A stretch of 21,777 nt of DNA from the NCBI GenBank assembly GCA_002480525.1, contig DLCH01000014.1, forward strand, positions 7,210-28,986, written 5' to 3'. The DNA is from Gammaproteobacteria bacterium UBA7803 (lineage in GTDB: Bacteria; Pseudomonadota; Gammaproteobacteria; Pseudomonadales; Azotimanducaceae). The translations under genes were made by a program, and so were the position numbers. Position 1 is the first letter of the stretch; each line of letters begins with the position of its first letter. Of this stretch, positions 1-8,076 are shown in pieces. The notes beneath the pieces were generated by a model, which worked only from the letters and a program-made list of their open reading frames with translations, was not told the origin of the DNA and did no database searches.

Positions 1-899
1 AGCCAGCCGCCGAGCTCGGCGATGCCCTCGGCGAAACGGGGGAAGTAGTCGATGATGATGAAGCCCTTCACCAGCACCCGGCGCATCAGGATCATCTGGT
101 AGTTGTTCGGGCCGCGCACGCCCTCGGAATTGTCACCCTCGTTGTAGTGGGCGATCAGCCCGCACAGGGGGATTCTGGCGTTCTGGTTGACCAGCTTGAG
201 CACCGCGTCGGTCACCGGACCGCCGGTGTTCTCGAAGTAGACGTCGATGCCCTTCGGGCAGGCCGCGGCCAGCTCACGGTCGAGATCGGCGGTCTTGTAG
301 TTGATGGCGGCGTCGAAGCCGAGGTCGTCCACCAGATGGCGGCATTTCTCGTCGGATCCGGCGGTGCCGACCACCCGGCAACCCTTCACCTTGGCGATCT
401 GCCCGACGATCTGGCCGACGGCGCCGGCGGCCGCCGACACCACCACGGTCTCACCGGCCTCGGGCCTGCCGATGTCCAGCAGGCCGAAATAGGCAGTCAT
501 GCCGGTCGCGCCCAGCACGCTCATGTAGGCGTCGAGGGGCACCCCGTCGGTGTGGGGGATCTTGTTCAGGCCGGCGCCGCCGGCGGCCAGCGTGTGCGAG
601 GCCCAGCCCCACATGCCCTGCACCAGGTCGCCGGGCTGGTAGTCGGCATGGGCACTGGCCTCGACCACGCCGAGGGTGCCGCCGCGCATCACCTCGCCGA
701 GCTGCACCGGCGGCATGTACTGGTCCATGTCCGAGGCCCAGATGCGGTTGGTCGGGTCCAGCGACAGATACAGGGTGCGCACCAGCACCTGGCCGTCTGC
801 GGGATCGGGCAGCTCGGTCGTCTGCCAGTCGAAATCGTCGCGGCTGAGCCGGCCTTGCGGACGGCGCTTGAGCACCCAGGCGTTGCAGGTAGCGGGCAT
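1..899 (-). CDS. NADP-dependent oxidoreductase, MDR superfamily (CurA/YncB-like), 3' end cut by window
   Basis: The gene starts at the ATG at 899 (protein MPATCNAWVLKRRP...) and runs off the left edge, so about 299 residues are visible; relatives have about 335-345, so a short C-terminal piece is missing. The N-terminal GroES-like part (VLVRTLYLSLDPTNRIW) is typical of the leukotriene B4 dehydrogenase/curcumin reductase branch. The Rossmann part has an Ala/Gly-rich nucleotide loop near residues 155-166 (SAAAGAVGQIVG) and later YFENTGG and LCGLIAHYN, both characteristic of this zinc-free MDR group. Family knowledge: these cytosolic enzymes reduce the alpha,beta double bond of enals, enones or related electrophiles using NADPH. 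A GAGGAACC stretch just upstream of the ATG acts as ribosome binding site. The specific substrate is unknown. Confidence 0.9.
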   Translation of the reverse strand, partial: MPATCNAWVLKRRPQGRLSRDDFDWQTTELPDPADGQVLVRTLYLSLDPTNRIWASDMDQYMPPVQLGEVMRGGTLGVVEASAHADYQPGDLVQGMWGWASHTLAAGGAGLNKIPHTDGVPLDAYMSVLGATGMTAYFGLLDIGRPEAGETVVVSAAAGAVGQIVGQIAKVKGCRVVGTAGSDEKCRHLVDDLGFDAAINYKTADLDRELAAACPKGIDVYFENTGGPVTDAVLKLVNQNARIPLCGLIAHYNEGDNSEGVRGPNNYQMILMRRVLVKGFIIIDYFPRFAEGIAELGGW

Positions 900-1041
900 G
901 GTTCCTCCGATCGAATGTCGTTGAGCGCCTATGATGACCCGATCGTGCGGCGGAGTGCACCCACCGCAGGCGAAGGGCCGGTTGAACCCTCCGGCGACAG
1001 GGCGTGACCTACGCAGGACACACCTTTACCGGAACCACGCC

Positions 1042-1332
1042 ATGAACAAGACCGTGCTGCTCGCCACGATGATCATCCTCACCGGCTCCGCCTTCGCTGC
1101 GGACTCGCGCCGGTTGGAGACCGATTTCGGAGACCCGGTCGGCAACTACAACCTGCGAACAGCGCCCTACGGCTTCGAAACCGCCAGCGCGATGGACGGC
1201 AACGACTGGTTCACCCAGCCGGCCGATTCTGCACATCCTTCACGCTCGTCACAGCACGGTCCCGCTGCGGATTTCTCCGTGGAGACGATCGAATGGAGGG
1301 ACCGTCTCGAGGCGGATCGCCAGGGCCGTTGA
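1042..1332 (+). CDS. Small putative exported protein, 96 aa, unknown function
   Basis: Start chosen at the ATG at 1042, because from there the protein begins with a good signal peptide: Lys-containing n-region (MNKT), hydrophobic stretch VLLATMIILTGSAFA, and a probable AFA|AD signal peptidase I site near residue 19. An upstream in-frame ATG at 931 would bury the signal. The mature part is about 77 residues, polar and low in Cys, with several aromatic residues and no motif I recognise. There is only a weak ribosome binding site (GGAA about 8 bases upstream). It lies alone between a minus-strand oxidoreductase and a minus-strand transporter. It could be a periplasmic protein or a chance ORF; the signal peptide is the main support. 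Confidence 0.5.
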   Translation: MNKTVLLATMIILTGSAFAADSRRLETDFGDPVGNYNLRTAPYGFETASAMDGNDWFTQPADSAHPSRSSQHGPAADFSVETIEWRDRLEADRQGR

Positions 1333-1363
1333 ACGCCTTGCCACTGCTGATCGAAGGTTGCGT

Positions 1364-2740
1364 TCAGAGCGACATCGACCGCCGGTCGATGATCGCCCTG
1401 GCGGCCCGGTGCTCGGCCTCGTTGAAGGCGAACCGCATGAACAGCAGGCCGCCGAGGAGATAGCAGGCCGCCGGCAGCAGCCCGAAGATGGCGCGGATGG
1501 TCTGCTCGCTCTGCACCTCGTTGGGCACGAAGCCGGCGAACTGCAGCACCAGGCCGGCGATGAGCGCGCACAGCGAGGCCGAGCACTTCCGCACCAGGTT
1601 CCAGACCGCCAGATAGGCGCCCTCCTTGCGGTCCCCGGTGGTGAGCTCGTCGTAGTCGATCACGTCGGCCTGAATCGCAGGCTGGACGACCGCGCCGCAC
1701 CCGGCGAGGAAGCCGCAGAGGAACGTCAGCACCCAGAACGTCACGCCGGGCTCGTCCAGGAAGTAGAACCAGATGAACGGTACCGCCGACAGCAGCAGCG
1801 CCCCGGTCCACGCCCGCTGCTTGCCGATGCGTCGCGCCAGCCAGATCCAGAACGGCGTGAACACCACCTGGGGCAGCGCGTAGGTCATCATCACCGCCAC
1901 CAGCAGGGCTTCCAAAGGGAACACGTAGGCCACCAGATAGGGCGTCAGCGTCATGATGCTCGCCATGCCGTAGGTCTCGATGCCGAAAACGATCAGCAGC
2001 AGCCGCGCATGGGGATTGCGGAACACGTCCGCCACCGCCCGCACCACGTTGGCCTGCCCGCGGCCCTGAAAGGCCTCACGCTCGGGCAGAAAGCGGGTGG
2101 TGAGCACGATGGCGGAGAACACCGTGATCCCCGCCACCACCGACAGATCGCCGGCGAAGGAGCGCTTGTCCTCGGCCATGTTCATGAGCTGCAGAACCCC
2201 CATGCCGAGCAGGCTGCCGATGAACGCGATCATGTGGGTGTAGCCGAACAGGCGGGTGCGCTCGTGATAGTGCGGCGTCAGCTCCATGCCGAGCGCCGCA
2301 TGGGGGATCAGGTAGGCGGTGCTGGCCGTTTCGTACACCAGCAGCGCCACCGCCATCCAGACCACCAGCGCGGCGCCGTCCAGGGCTGCCGGCGGCGACC
2401 AGATCATCACCACGCCGACCGCGATCGGCAGCGCCGAGCCGTACAGCCAGATGCGGCGCCGCCCCAGCCGGGAACGGGTCCGGTCCGACAGATAGCCGAC
2501 CAGCGGATCGGTGACGCCGTCCCACAGCCGGGCGGCCGCCAGCAGCAGCCCCATGGTCGCCGGCGCGATCAGCAGCACGTCGGTGGCGAACTTCATGAGA
2601 TAGACGCCGAACAGCACGCCCATCAGCATGAACGCGACCCGGGACAGGGTGTAGGTCCAGATCAGCCCGAGGCCGAGGCGTCCGCCGGCATCGACGGCAT
2701 TCGGATCGTTCCTGGTCGGCGCTGGAAGGATGTCGGTCAT
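1364..2740 (-). CDS. MFS transporter of the glycoside-pentoside-hexuronide (GPH):cation symporter family
   Basis: A 458-residue polytopic inner-membrane protein with about 12 hydrophobic segments, the usual length for the family. Two GPH hallmarks are visible: the loop after helix 2, DGVTDPLVGYLSDRTRSRLG (about residues 74-93), and the later stretch QADVIDYDELTTGDRKEGAY (about 356-375) followed by a hydrophobic segment. Family knowledge: these proteins (MelB, XynB, YicJ type) co-transport sugars or glycosides with Na+ or H+, but many GPH members in degraders of aromatic or lipid compounds have unknown cargo. Start at the ATG at 2740. No Shine-Dalgarno is evident, while a TATGCT (2755-2750) sits only about 10-15 bases upstream, so the transcript may have a very short leader. 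Divergent from katG; no catabolic gene is adjacent to suggest cargo. Confidence 0.88.
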   Translation of the reverse strand: MTDILPAPTRNDPNAVDAGGRLGLGLIWTYTLSRVAFMLMGVLFGVYLMKFATDVLLIAPATMGLLLAAARLWDGVTDPLVGYLSDRTRSRLGRRRIWLYGSALPIAVGVVMIWSPPAALDGAALVVWMAVALLVYETASTAYLIPHAALGMELTPHYHERTRLFGYTHMIAFIGSLLGMGVLQLMNMAEDKRSFAGDLSVVAGITVFSAIVLTTRFLPEREAFQGRGQANVVRAVADVFRNPHARLLLIVFGIETYGMASIMTLTPYLVAYVFPLEALLVAVMMTYALPQVVFTPFWIWLARRIGKQRAWTGALLLSAVPFIWFYFLDEPGVTFWVLTFLCGFLAGCGAVVQPAIQADVIDYDELTTGDRKEGAYLAVWNLVRKCSASLCALIAGLVLQFAGFVPNEVQSEQTIRAIFGLLPAACYLLGGLLFMRFAFNEAEHRAARAIIDRRSMSL

Positions 2741-2810
2741 ATCCGGAAAAGCATAAGCGATGCGGCCCGGATCCGGCTGCCCGTTTCGGCACCGCCCGAG
2801 CCGCCGATTG

Positions 2811-2847
2811 ATAGTTATCCTCTATCGAACTGACATCATCAATCAAT
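2811..2847 (+). promoter_or_regulatory. Probable OxyR binding site upstream of katG
   Basis: The tetranucleotides ATAG (2811-2814), CTAT (2822-2825), ACAT (2833-2836) and CAAT (2844-2847) are each separated by exactly 7 bases. The OxyR consensus is ATAG-N7-CTAT-N7-ATAG-N7-CTAT, so the first half is perfect and the second half matches 5 of 8 positions. The site ends directly next to the -35 position of the predicted katG promoter, where OxyR contacts RNA polymerase in classical activation. Spacing and target gene agree, but no oxyR gene is in the window. Confidence 0.72.
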
Positions 2848-2876
2848 TTCCCGTGCACTCATCAGGGGTGTATAAC
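2848..2876 (+). promoter_or_regulatory. Predicted katG promoter
   Basis: The -10 element TATAAC (2871-2876) matches 5 of 6 consensus bases. Seventeen bases upstream the -35 position (2848-2853, TTCCCG) is poor. A poor -35 abutting an OxyR site is the expected design of an activator-dependent promoter. Transcription would start near 2883, giving a leader of about 40 bases. Confidence 0.55.
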
Positions 2877-2923
2877 GAACACATCGGCAGCATCGATGCT
2901 GCGCAATCACGAGGGGATCGAAC

Positions 2924-5092
2924 ATGACTCAGCAGAGCGAGAGCAGCGGCGGCAAATGCCCCGTCATGCACGGCGGCAACACCAGAGCCGGACATTCCGC
3001 CATGGACTGGTGGCCCGAGGCCCTGAACCTCGACATCCTCCACCAGCACGACACCAAGACCAACCCGATGGGCGCGGACTTCGACTACCGGGAAGAAGTG
3101 AAGAAGCTCGACGTCGAAGCCCTGAAGAAAGATCTGCACGACCTCATGACCGACAGCCAGGACTGGTGGCCGGCCGACTGGGGACACTACGGCGGTCTGA
3201 TGATCCGCATGGCCTGGCACTCCGCCGGCACCTACCGCATCGCCGACGGCCGCGGCGGCGGCGGCACCGGTAATCAACGCTTCGCGCCCATCAATTCCTG
3301 GCCCGACAACGTCAGCCTCGACAAGGCCCGCCGGCTGCTGTGGCCGATCAAGAAGAAATACGGCAACCGCCTGAGCTGGGCGGACCTGATCATTCTCGCC
3401 GGCAACGTCGCCTACGAGTCCATGGGGCTCGAGACCTACGGCTTCGCCTTCGGCCGCGAGGACATCTGGCACCCGGAGAAGGACACCTACTGGGGCTCCG
3501 AGAAGGAGTGGCTCGCTGCCAGCCGCTACGAAGGCGAGGGTGAGGAGCGCGAGGCGCTGGAAAACCCGCTCGCCGCCGTCCAGATGGGTCTCATCTACGT
3601 GAACCCCGAAGGCGTGAACGGCGAACCGGACCCGCTGAAGACGGCTCAGGACGTCCGCGTCACCTTCGCCCGCATGGCCATGAACGACGAGGAGACCGTC
3701 GCGCTGACCGCCGGCGGCCACACGGTCGGCAAGTGCCACGGCAACGGCGACGCCGGGGCCCTGGGCCCGAACCCGGAAGCGGCCGACGTCGAGTCCCAGG
3801 GCTTCGGCTGGTTCAACCCGAAAGGCAAGGGCTGTGGCCGCGACACCGTCACCAGCGGCATCGAGGGCGCCTGGACCACCCATCCCACCCGCTGGGACAA
3901 CGGCTACTTCTATCTGCTGTTCAACTATGACTGGGAGCTGAAGAAGAGCCCGGCCGGCGCCTGGCAGTGGGAGCCCATCGACATCAAGGAGGAAGACAAG
4001 CCCGTCGACGTCGAGGATCCGTCGATCCGCTACAACCCGATCATGACCGATGCCGACATGGCGATGGTGAAGGATCCGATCTACCGCGAGATCTCAGAGC
4101 GCTTCTACAAGGACCCGGCATACTTCTCCGTGGTCTTCGCCCGCGCCTGGTTCAAGCTCACCCACCGGGACATGGGACCGAAATCACGATACATCGGCCC
4201 TGACGTGCCGAAGGAAGACCTGATCTGGCAGGACCCGGTGCCGGCCGGCTCGACCGACTACGACGTCGACGCCGTGAAAGCCCGGATCGCCGGCGCCGGA
4301 CTGTCCATCGGCGAGACGGTGGCCACGGCCTGGGACTCGGCCCGTACCTTCCGCGGCTCCGACATGCGCGGCGGCGCGAACGGCGCCCGCATCCGGCTCG
4401 CGCCGCAGAAAGACTGGGCCGGCAACGAGCCGGAACGCCTCGCCAGGGTGCTCGAAGTGCTCGAGGGCATCGCCGCCGACACCGGCGCCAGCCTCGCCGA
4501 CGTGATCGTGCTGACGGGCAACGTCGGCGTCGAGCAGGCCGCGAAGGCGGCCGGCGTCGAGGTCACCGTGCCGTTCGCGCCGGGCCGTGGCGACGCCTCT
4601 CAGGAGATGACGGACGTCGACTCTTTCGAGCCGCTGGAGCCCCTGCACGATGCCTACCGCAACTGGCTGAAGGCCGACTACGCGGTGAAGCCCGAGGAGC
4701 TCATGCTGGACCGCACCCAGCTCATGGGGCTCACCGCCCCGGAGATGACGGCGCTGATCGGCGGCATGCGGGTACTCGGCACCAACCACGGCGGCACGAC
4801 CCACGGTGTGTTCACGGACCGCGTCGGTGCGCTGACCACGGACTTCTTCGTCAACCTCACCGACATGGGCAACGAGTGGAAGCCCGCCGGGGAGGGCCTC
4901 TACGAGATCCGTGATCGCCGGACCGGGGCGGTGAAGTGGACGGCCACGCGGGTGGATCTGGTGTTCGGCTCGAACTCCATCCTCCGCGCCTACGCCGAGG
5001 TCTACGCTCAGGACGACAACCGCGAGAAGTTCGTGCAGGACTTCGTCGCGGCCTGGACCAAGGTGATGAACGCGGACCGGTTCGACATCTGA
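2924..5092 (+). CDS. katG: Catalase-peroxidase KatG
   Basis: A full-length 722-residue bifunctional haem enzyme (family usual 720-750) that disproportionates H2O2 and has peroxidase activity. Visible active-site elements: distal RMAWHSAGTYR with Arg95, Trp98 and His99; Tyr225 in LIYVNPEG and Met251 in ARMAMNDEE, which with Trp98 would form the Met-Tyr-Trp adduct needed for catalase activity; proximal haem ligand His266 in TAGGHTVGKCHG. The C-terminal non-catalytic duplicated domain (about 430-722) is complete, ending KVMNADRFDI. The N-terminus (SGGKCPVMHGG) is the standard cytosolic KatG start with no signal peptide. ATG at 2924 follows GAGGGG at a good distance. It appears monocistronic, with an OxyR-type site upstream. 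Nothing looks degenerate. Confidence 0.98.
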   Translation: MTQQSESSGGKCPVMHGGNTRAGHSAMDWWPEALNLDILHQHDTKTNPMGADFDYREEVKKLDVEALKKDLHDLMTDSQDWWPADWGHYGGLMIRMAWHSAGTYRIADGRGGGGTGNQRFAPINSWPDNVSLDKARRLLWPIKKKYGNRLSWADLIILAGNVAYESMGLETYGFAFGREDIWHPEKDTYWGSEKEWLAASRYEGEGEEREALENPLAAVQMGLIYVNPEGVNGEPDPLKTAQDVRVTFARMAMNDEETVALTAGGHTVGKCHGNGDAGALGPNPEAADVESQGFGWFNPKGKGCGRDTVTSGIEGAWTTHPTRWDNGYFYLLFNYDWELKKSPAGAWQWEPIDIKEEDKPVDVEDPSIRYNPIMTDADMAMVKDPIYREISERFYKDPAYFSVVFARAWFKLTHRDMGPKSRYIGPDVPKEDLIWQDPVPAGSTDYDVDAVKARIAGAGLSIGETVATAWDSARTFRGSDMRGGANGARIRLAPQKDWAGNEPERLARVLEVLEGIAADTGASLADVIVLTGNVGVEQAAKAAGVEVTVPFAPGRGDASQEMTDVDSFEPLEPLHDAYRNWLKADYAVKPEELMLDRTQLMGLTAPEMTALIGGMRVLGTNHGGTTHGVFTDRVGALTTDFFVNLTDMGNEWKPAGEGLYEIRDRRTGAVKWTATRVDLVFGSNSILRAYAEVYAQDDNREKFVQDFVAAWTKVMNADRFDI

Positions 5093-5106
5093 TCCGACGG
5101 CCGGCA

Positions 5107-5134
5107 GACGGCGGCGCCCACGGGCGCCGCCGTC
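5107..5134. terminator. Perfect GC-rich hairpin between convergent katG and DUF3604 gene
   Basis: The arms 5107-5118 and 5123-5134 are exact inverted repeats of 12 bases (GACGGCGGCGCC and its complement) around a 4-base loop CACG. The hairpin sits 15 bases after the katG stop and just before the stop of the convergent gene, as expected for a two-way terminator. There is no T tract on either side, so a textbook intrinsic terminator is not shown. Confidence 0.5.
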
Positions 5135-5140
5135 AAGTTC

Positions 5141-6868
5141 TCACTCGGGGAGATACCAGATCGGCGATGTCCAGGCCCGCTCCCGGATCGACGTCGCCGC
5201 ATCGGGATGGTCGTCGCAGCGGCCAGCCGCACGGCAATGGTGGGCGCTCCAGCGCGGCGTCGGCGCCTCGAGCACCCGCGCGTACCAGAAGGCCGGCGCG
5301 GACCGGTCGAAGTCCGGGTCCGACCACACCCGGCAGACGTCCAGAGCCCCGTCGCTGCCCGTCCAGACGTCGATCACCCGCTCGCGCAGCTCGCCGTCGC
5401 GGAACTCGCCCTTGATAATCTCGATCTTCTGCAGCGGCGTGCGGTCGTAGAGCGCGTGCACCAGAAAGGACGGCGCGCCCCGCGGGTCGTCGAGGGTACC
5501 GCCCATGGGCACAGCGCCCGCCGCCATGCCGTCGGCACAGACGATACTGTCGTCCCCGCTGGCGAAACGGACCCGCATTCGGGGTCCGCTGGTTGCGTAG
5601 ACCTCGCGCCGGTGAAGCGCCTCGAACAGGCTCGCCCGGGTATTCTCCTCCGCCCACACCGCCACCAGCCCGCCCGGGTTCCAGTCGACGCGGGTCATGG
5701 TGCGATCGAAGTCACCCGCCCCGAACACCGAGCCCGGCCACTGATCTTCCTCGACGAAGCCGCCGGTGGCGGCGTGGTTGTCGGTGGAGCCGATGATGCC
5801 GAGCTGCAGCGGATTGACGCCGCGCTCGCCGGACTCGGCGTACCCGTAGAGCCCCCGCAGCAGCAGCCGGCGCACGTAGCTGCCGCGCATGCGCTCCCAT
5901 TCCTCGCGCGTGTACCCGTCCGGGCCCGCCGGTCGGGAACTCTTCGTCAGGCGCACCTCGAAGCTGCAGTCTTCGTCGGTCTGTCCGAAAGCCGGCAGAC
6001 ACTCGCTGTTGCCTTTTTCCTGGAAGATCTCGATCAGCCGCTCGTAGCGGGCGCGGGTGTCCAGCACGTCCGGCGCCTCGGTCTCCACGTCGAAGCTCCT
6101 GCCGTCCCCCATGTTGGTGTTGTGGGGGATGGCGATGGCGCGGCAGCCGTCCTCGGCGCGGCACTGGCGGTCGAGCTCCTGCCACAGCAGACGCGGTTCG
6201 GGAAAGCGCAGATAGTCGATGGCTTCCGCCGTGACGTGTTCGTTCTCGAAGATGACGTTGCGGTGGTTGTGACTGAAATCCGGGGTCGCCGACCACTCGA
6301 AGCCGATGAAGGCCGTGAAGTCGCACGGCGCGTCGGCCGCGTTGGTCTGCTGCTGAATCCGCCGCCACTGCTGCTGCTGGGCGGCGGCGCAGCCCTGCGG
6401 ATCGTCGACGCACAGGTCCGGCACCTTCGGCGCCGGCCCCGTGATGGTCGGGACCACGTAGCCGGCGAACACCTCGGAGCCGGTCTCCGGCGTGTTGCGC
6501 TCCACCAGGGTGGCGCAGTAGGGGTCGTCCCGCCACAGCGGATCGGAGCACTGATACAGCAGGCTGAACCACTCGGCATGGTCGGTGACGGCCATGAAGT
6601 CCAGCGGCCGGTCGAGCTTCGCTTCCTGGCCGCTGGGGAGCCGCAGCGTCCCACCCCGGGCGAAGGCATACGCGTCCGCCGGCGTCTTCGCGGTGCCGAA
6701 ACCCCAGGCGTCCAGGGAGTAGGCCGTGTGCACGTGCAGATCGCCCCAGTACACCTGCTTCACCCCGGGCTCGAAGTAGGGACAGCGTTCCGCAGCCGCC
6801 GGAAAGCTCACGGCACCCGCCGCCAGCAGCAGCGCCGCGCCGAGCAGGCGCCGCTCAGACCGGCGCAT
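5141..6868 (-). CDS. Exported DUF3604 domain protein with PHP-like metal motifs
   Basis: The start is the ATG at 6868, whose first bases overlap the upstream gene's end by 14 bases. It gives 575 residues beginning with a signal peptide (MRRSERRLLGAALLLAAGAV, cleavage near AAA|ERC, residue 26), so the product is probably periplasmic. DUF3604 hallmarks are GDLHVHTAYSLD (His45, His47), AVTDHAEWF (Asp96, His97, Glu99), IPHNTN, GIIGSTDNHAATGG and REVYATSGPRM. HxH and DH pairs are the metal-binding pattern of PHP-type phosphoesterases, so a metal-dependent hydrolase is a reasonable inference, though the family has no settled reaction. It has several Cys, compatible with periplasmic disulphides. Third gene of the receptor-monooxygenase operon; family members often accompany TonB-dependent receptors. 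Confidence 0.9.
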   Translation of the reverse strand: MRRSERRLLGAALLLAAGAVSFPAAAERCPYFEPGVKQVYWGDLHVHTAYSLDAWGFGTAKTPADAYAFARGGTLRLPSGQEAKLDRPLDFMAVTDHAEWFSLLYQCSDPLWRDDPYCATLVERNTPETGSEVFAGYVVPTITGPAPKVPDLCVDDPQGCAAAQQQQWRRIQQQTNAADAPCDFTAFIGFEWSATPDFSHNHRNVIFENEHVTAEAIDYLRFPEPRLLWQELDRQCRAEDGCRAIAIPHNTNMGDGRSFDVETEAPDVLDTRARYERLIEIFQEKGNSECLPAFGQTDEDCSFEVRLTKSSRPAGPDGYTREEWERMRGSYVRRLLLRGLYGYAESGERGVNPLQLGIIGSTDNHAATGGFVEEDQWPGSVFGAGDFDRTMTRVDWNPGGLVAVWAEENTRASLFEALHRREVYATSGPRMRVRFASGDDSIVCADGMAAGAVPMGGTLDDPRGAPSFLVHALYDRTPLQKIEIIKGEFRDGELRERVIDVWTGSDGALDVCRVWSDPDFDRSAPAFWYARVLEAPTPRWSAHHCRAAGRCDDHPDAATSIRERAWTSPIWYLPE

Positions 6869-8066
6869 TCGGTTCCAGCCCGACCAGCAGGCGGCCGTAG
6901 TTCTCGGTGCTGACGTCCAGATCGAACACCGTATGGCAGGACGCCGTGTTGAGGTCCCGCAGGATCCGCTGCAGCGGGTTGTCGAGGAAATGGGCGCTGG
7001 CGCCGCAGGCCTCCACCACGTCGCGGACCACGTTGCGGGCGCGCCGCACCAGGTGGCCGATGTCCACCCGCAGCCGGGCACGCTCGAGATCGGGACAGGG
7101 GTCGACGGTGTCGCCCCAGGCAGCCACCTCCCGGGCGACGTGGCCAAGCTGGTTGACGATGGAAGCCATCTCAACGCGCGCATGGGCGAGGCGTGACTGC
7201 GCGAGCGCCCGTTCGCTCTGCCGGCTCCGGGTGCCGTAGACGGTCCGCCCAGCCATGCGCTCCTCGAACAGGTCCACCGCCCGGCGCGCAGCGCCGACCA
7301 GCGGCGCGGTCGCCGTGAGTCCGAGTACCGGCAGCATGGGCATGCGGTAGAGGGGCGAGCCGTTGATCCTCGCACCGGGGCTGGTGCCGTCACGGACCGC
7401 CGCGAGGTCGACGCCGAGATGCGCCGGCACGAACACGTCGTTCACAGCGACGTCGTTGCTGCCGGTGCCGACCATGCCTTCCACCTGCCAGGTGTCGATC
7501 ACCTCGGCCTGGTCCCGGGGCAGCACGAACATGTACAGCCCCGGCGCGTCCTGCCCCGGCACCGGGGTCAACGCGGCCACCATCACCCAGTCGGCGTGCA
7601 TGACGCCGGTGCCCCACTGCCAGCGGCCGGTGAGGCGGTAGCCGCCCTCGACCGGTTCCGCCCGGCCGCCGGGCGACAGGGTGCCCGGCGCGATGATGTA
7701 GGGCTGGCGGCCGAAGACGTCGTCCTGGGCGGGCTGGTCGTAGAGCGCCAGCAGCCAGTTGTGCTCCATGCAGAAGGTGGTCACCCAGGCCGTGGAGGTG
7801 CAGGCCTCGCCGAGCCGGAGCCCCACTTCCATGAAGCCCTTGAGGGAGAATTCGTAGCCGCCGTAACGCTTCGGCACGAACCAGCGATACGCGCCGGTGT
7901 CCTCGATGGCCTGCATCACGGCGTCCACCGGCCGGCGCGCCCGTTCCGCGGCCAGCGCGTTGTCGGCCAGCATCGGCGCCAGCGCCGTCAGGCGGTCGAT
8001 GAGCGCCTGCTCGGTGGGCTGGGCGCCGCCCTGGCGGGCTCCGTGCTGTTCTGCGGATGAGGACAT
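6855..8066 (-). CDS. Flavin-dependent monooxygenase of acyl-CoA dehydrogenase fold (HsaA/HpaH-like group D)
   Basis: A 403-residue cytosolic protein. N-terminal helical domain (AIEDTGAYRWFVPKRYGGYEFSL...) and the stretch LRLGEACTSTAWVTTF are typical of group D flavoprotein monooxygenases rather than true acyl-CoA dehydrogenases. The middle beta domain carries YRLTGRWQWGTGVMHADWVM and the GMVGTGSNDVAVNDVFVP signature, where substrate and flavin are bound. The C-terminal four-helix domain ends the protein. Family knowledge: relatives use reduced flavin from a separate reductase to hydroxylate phenols (HsaA in steroid A/B ring cleavage, HpaH) or oxidise sulfur (DszC). No flavin reductase is in the window. 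Stop overlaps the start of the DUF3604 gene; start lies 10 bases after the receptor stop, so it is in one operon. A desulfurisation-type role is an alternative. Confidence 0.85.
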   Translation of the reverse strand: MSSSAEQHGARQGGAQPTEQALIDRLTALAPMLADNALAAERARRPVDAVMQAIEDTGAYRWFVPKRYGGYEFSLKGFMEVGLRLGEACTSTAWVTTFCMEHNWLLALYDQPAQDDVFGRQPYIIAPGTLSPGGRAEPVEGGYRLTGRWQWGTGVMHADWVMVAALTPVPGQDAPGLYMFVLPRDQAEVIDTWQVEGMVGTGSNDVAVNDVFVPAHLGVDLAAVRDGTSPGARINGSPLYRMPMLPVLGLTATAPLVGAARRAVDLFEERMAGRTVYGTRSRQSERALAQSRLAHARVEMASIVNQLGHVAREVAAWGDTVDPCPDLERARLRVDIGHLVRRARNVVRDVVEACGASAHFLDNPLQRILRDLNTASCHTVFDLDVSTENYGRLLVGLEPNAPV

Positions 8067-8076
8067 CGCGCTTCCT

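Noticed and set aside
1358..2833. Plus-strand open frame of 491 codons opposite the GPH transporter
   Set aside because: It is antisense to a gene with clear family hallmarks and translates to a Gln/His/Arg-rich protein without recognisable order; a composition effect.
5141..7393. DUF3604 gene starting at 7393 as a fusion with upstream sequence
   Set aside because: The extra residues are out-of-frame monooxygenase sequence rich in Arg, Ser and Pro; the start at 6868 gives a proper signal peptide and operon overlap.
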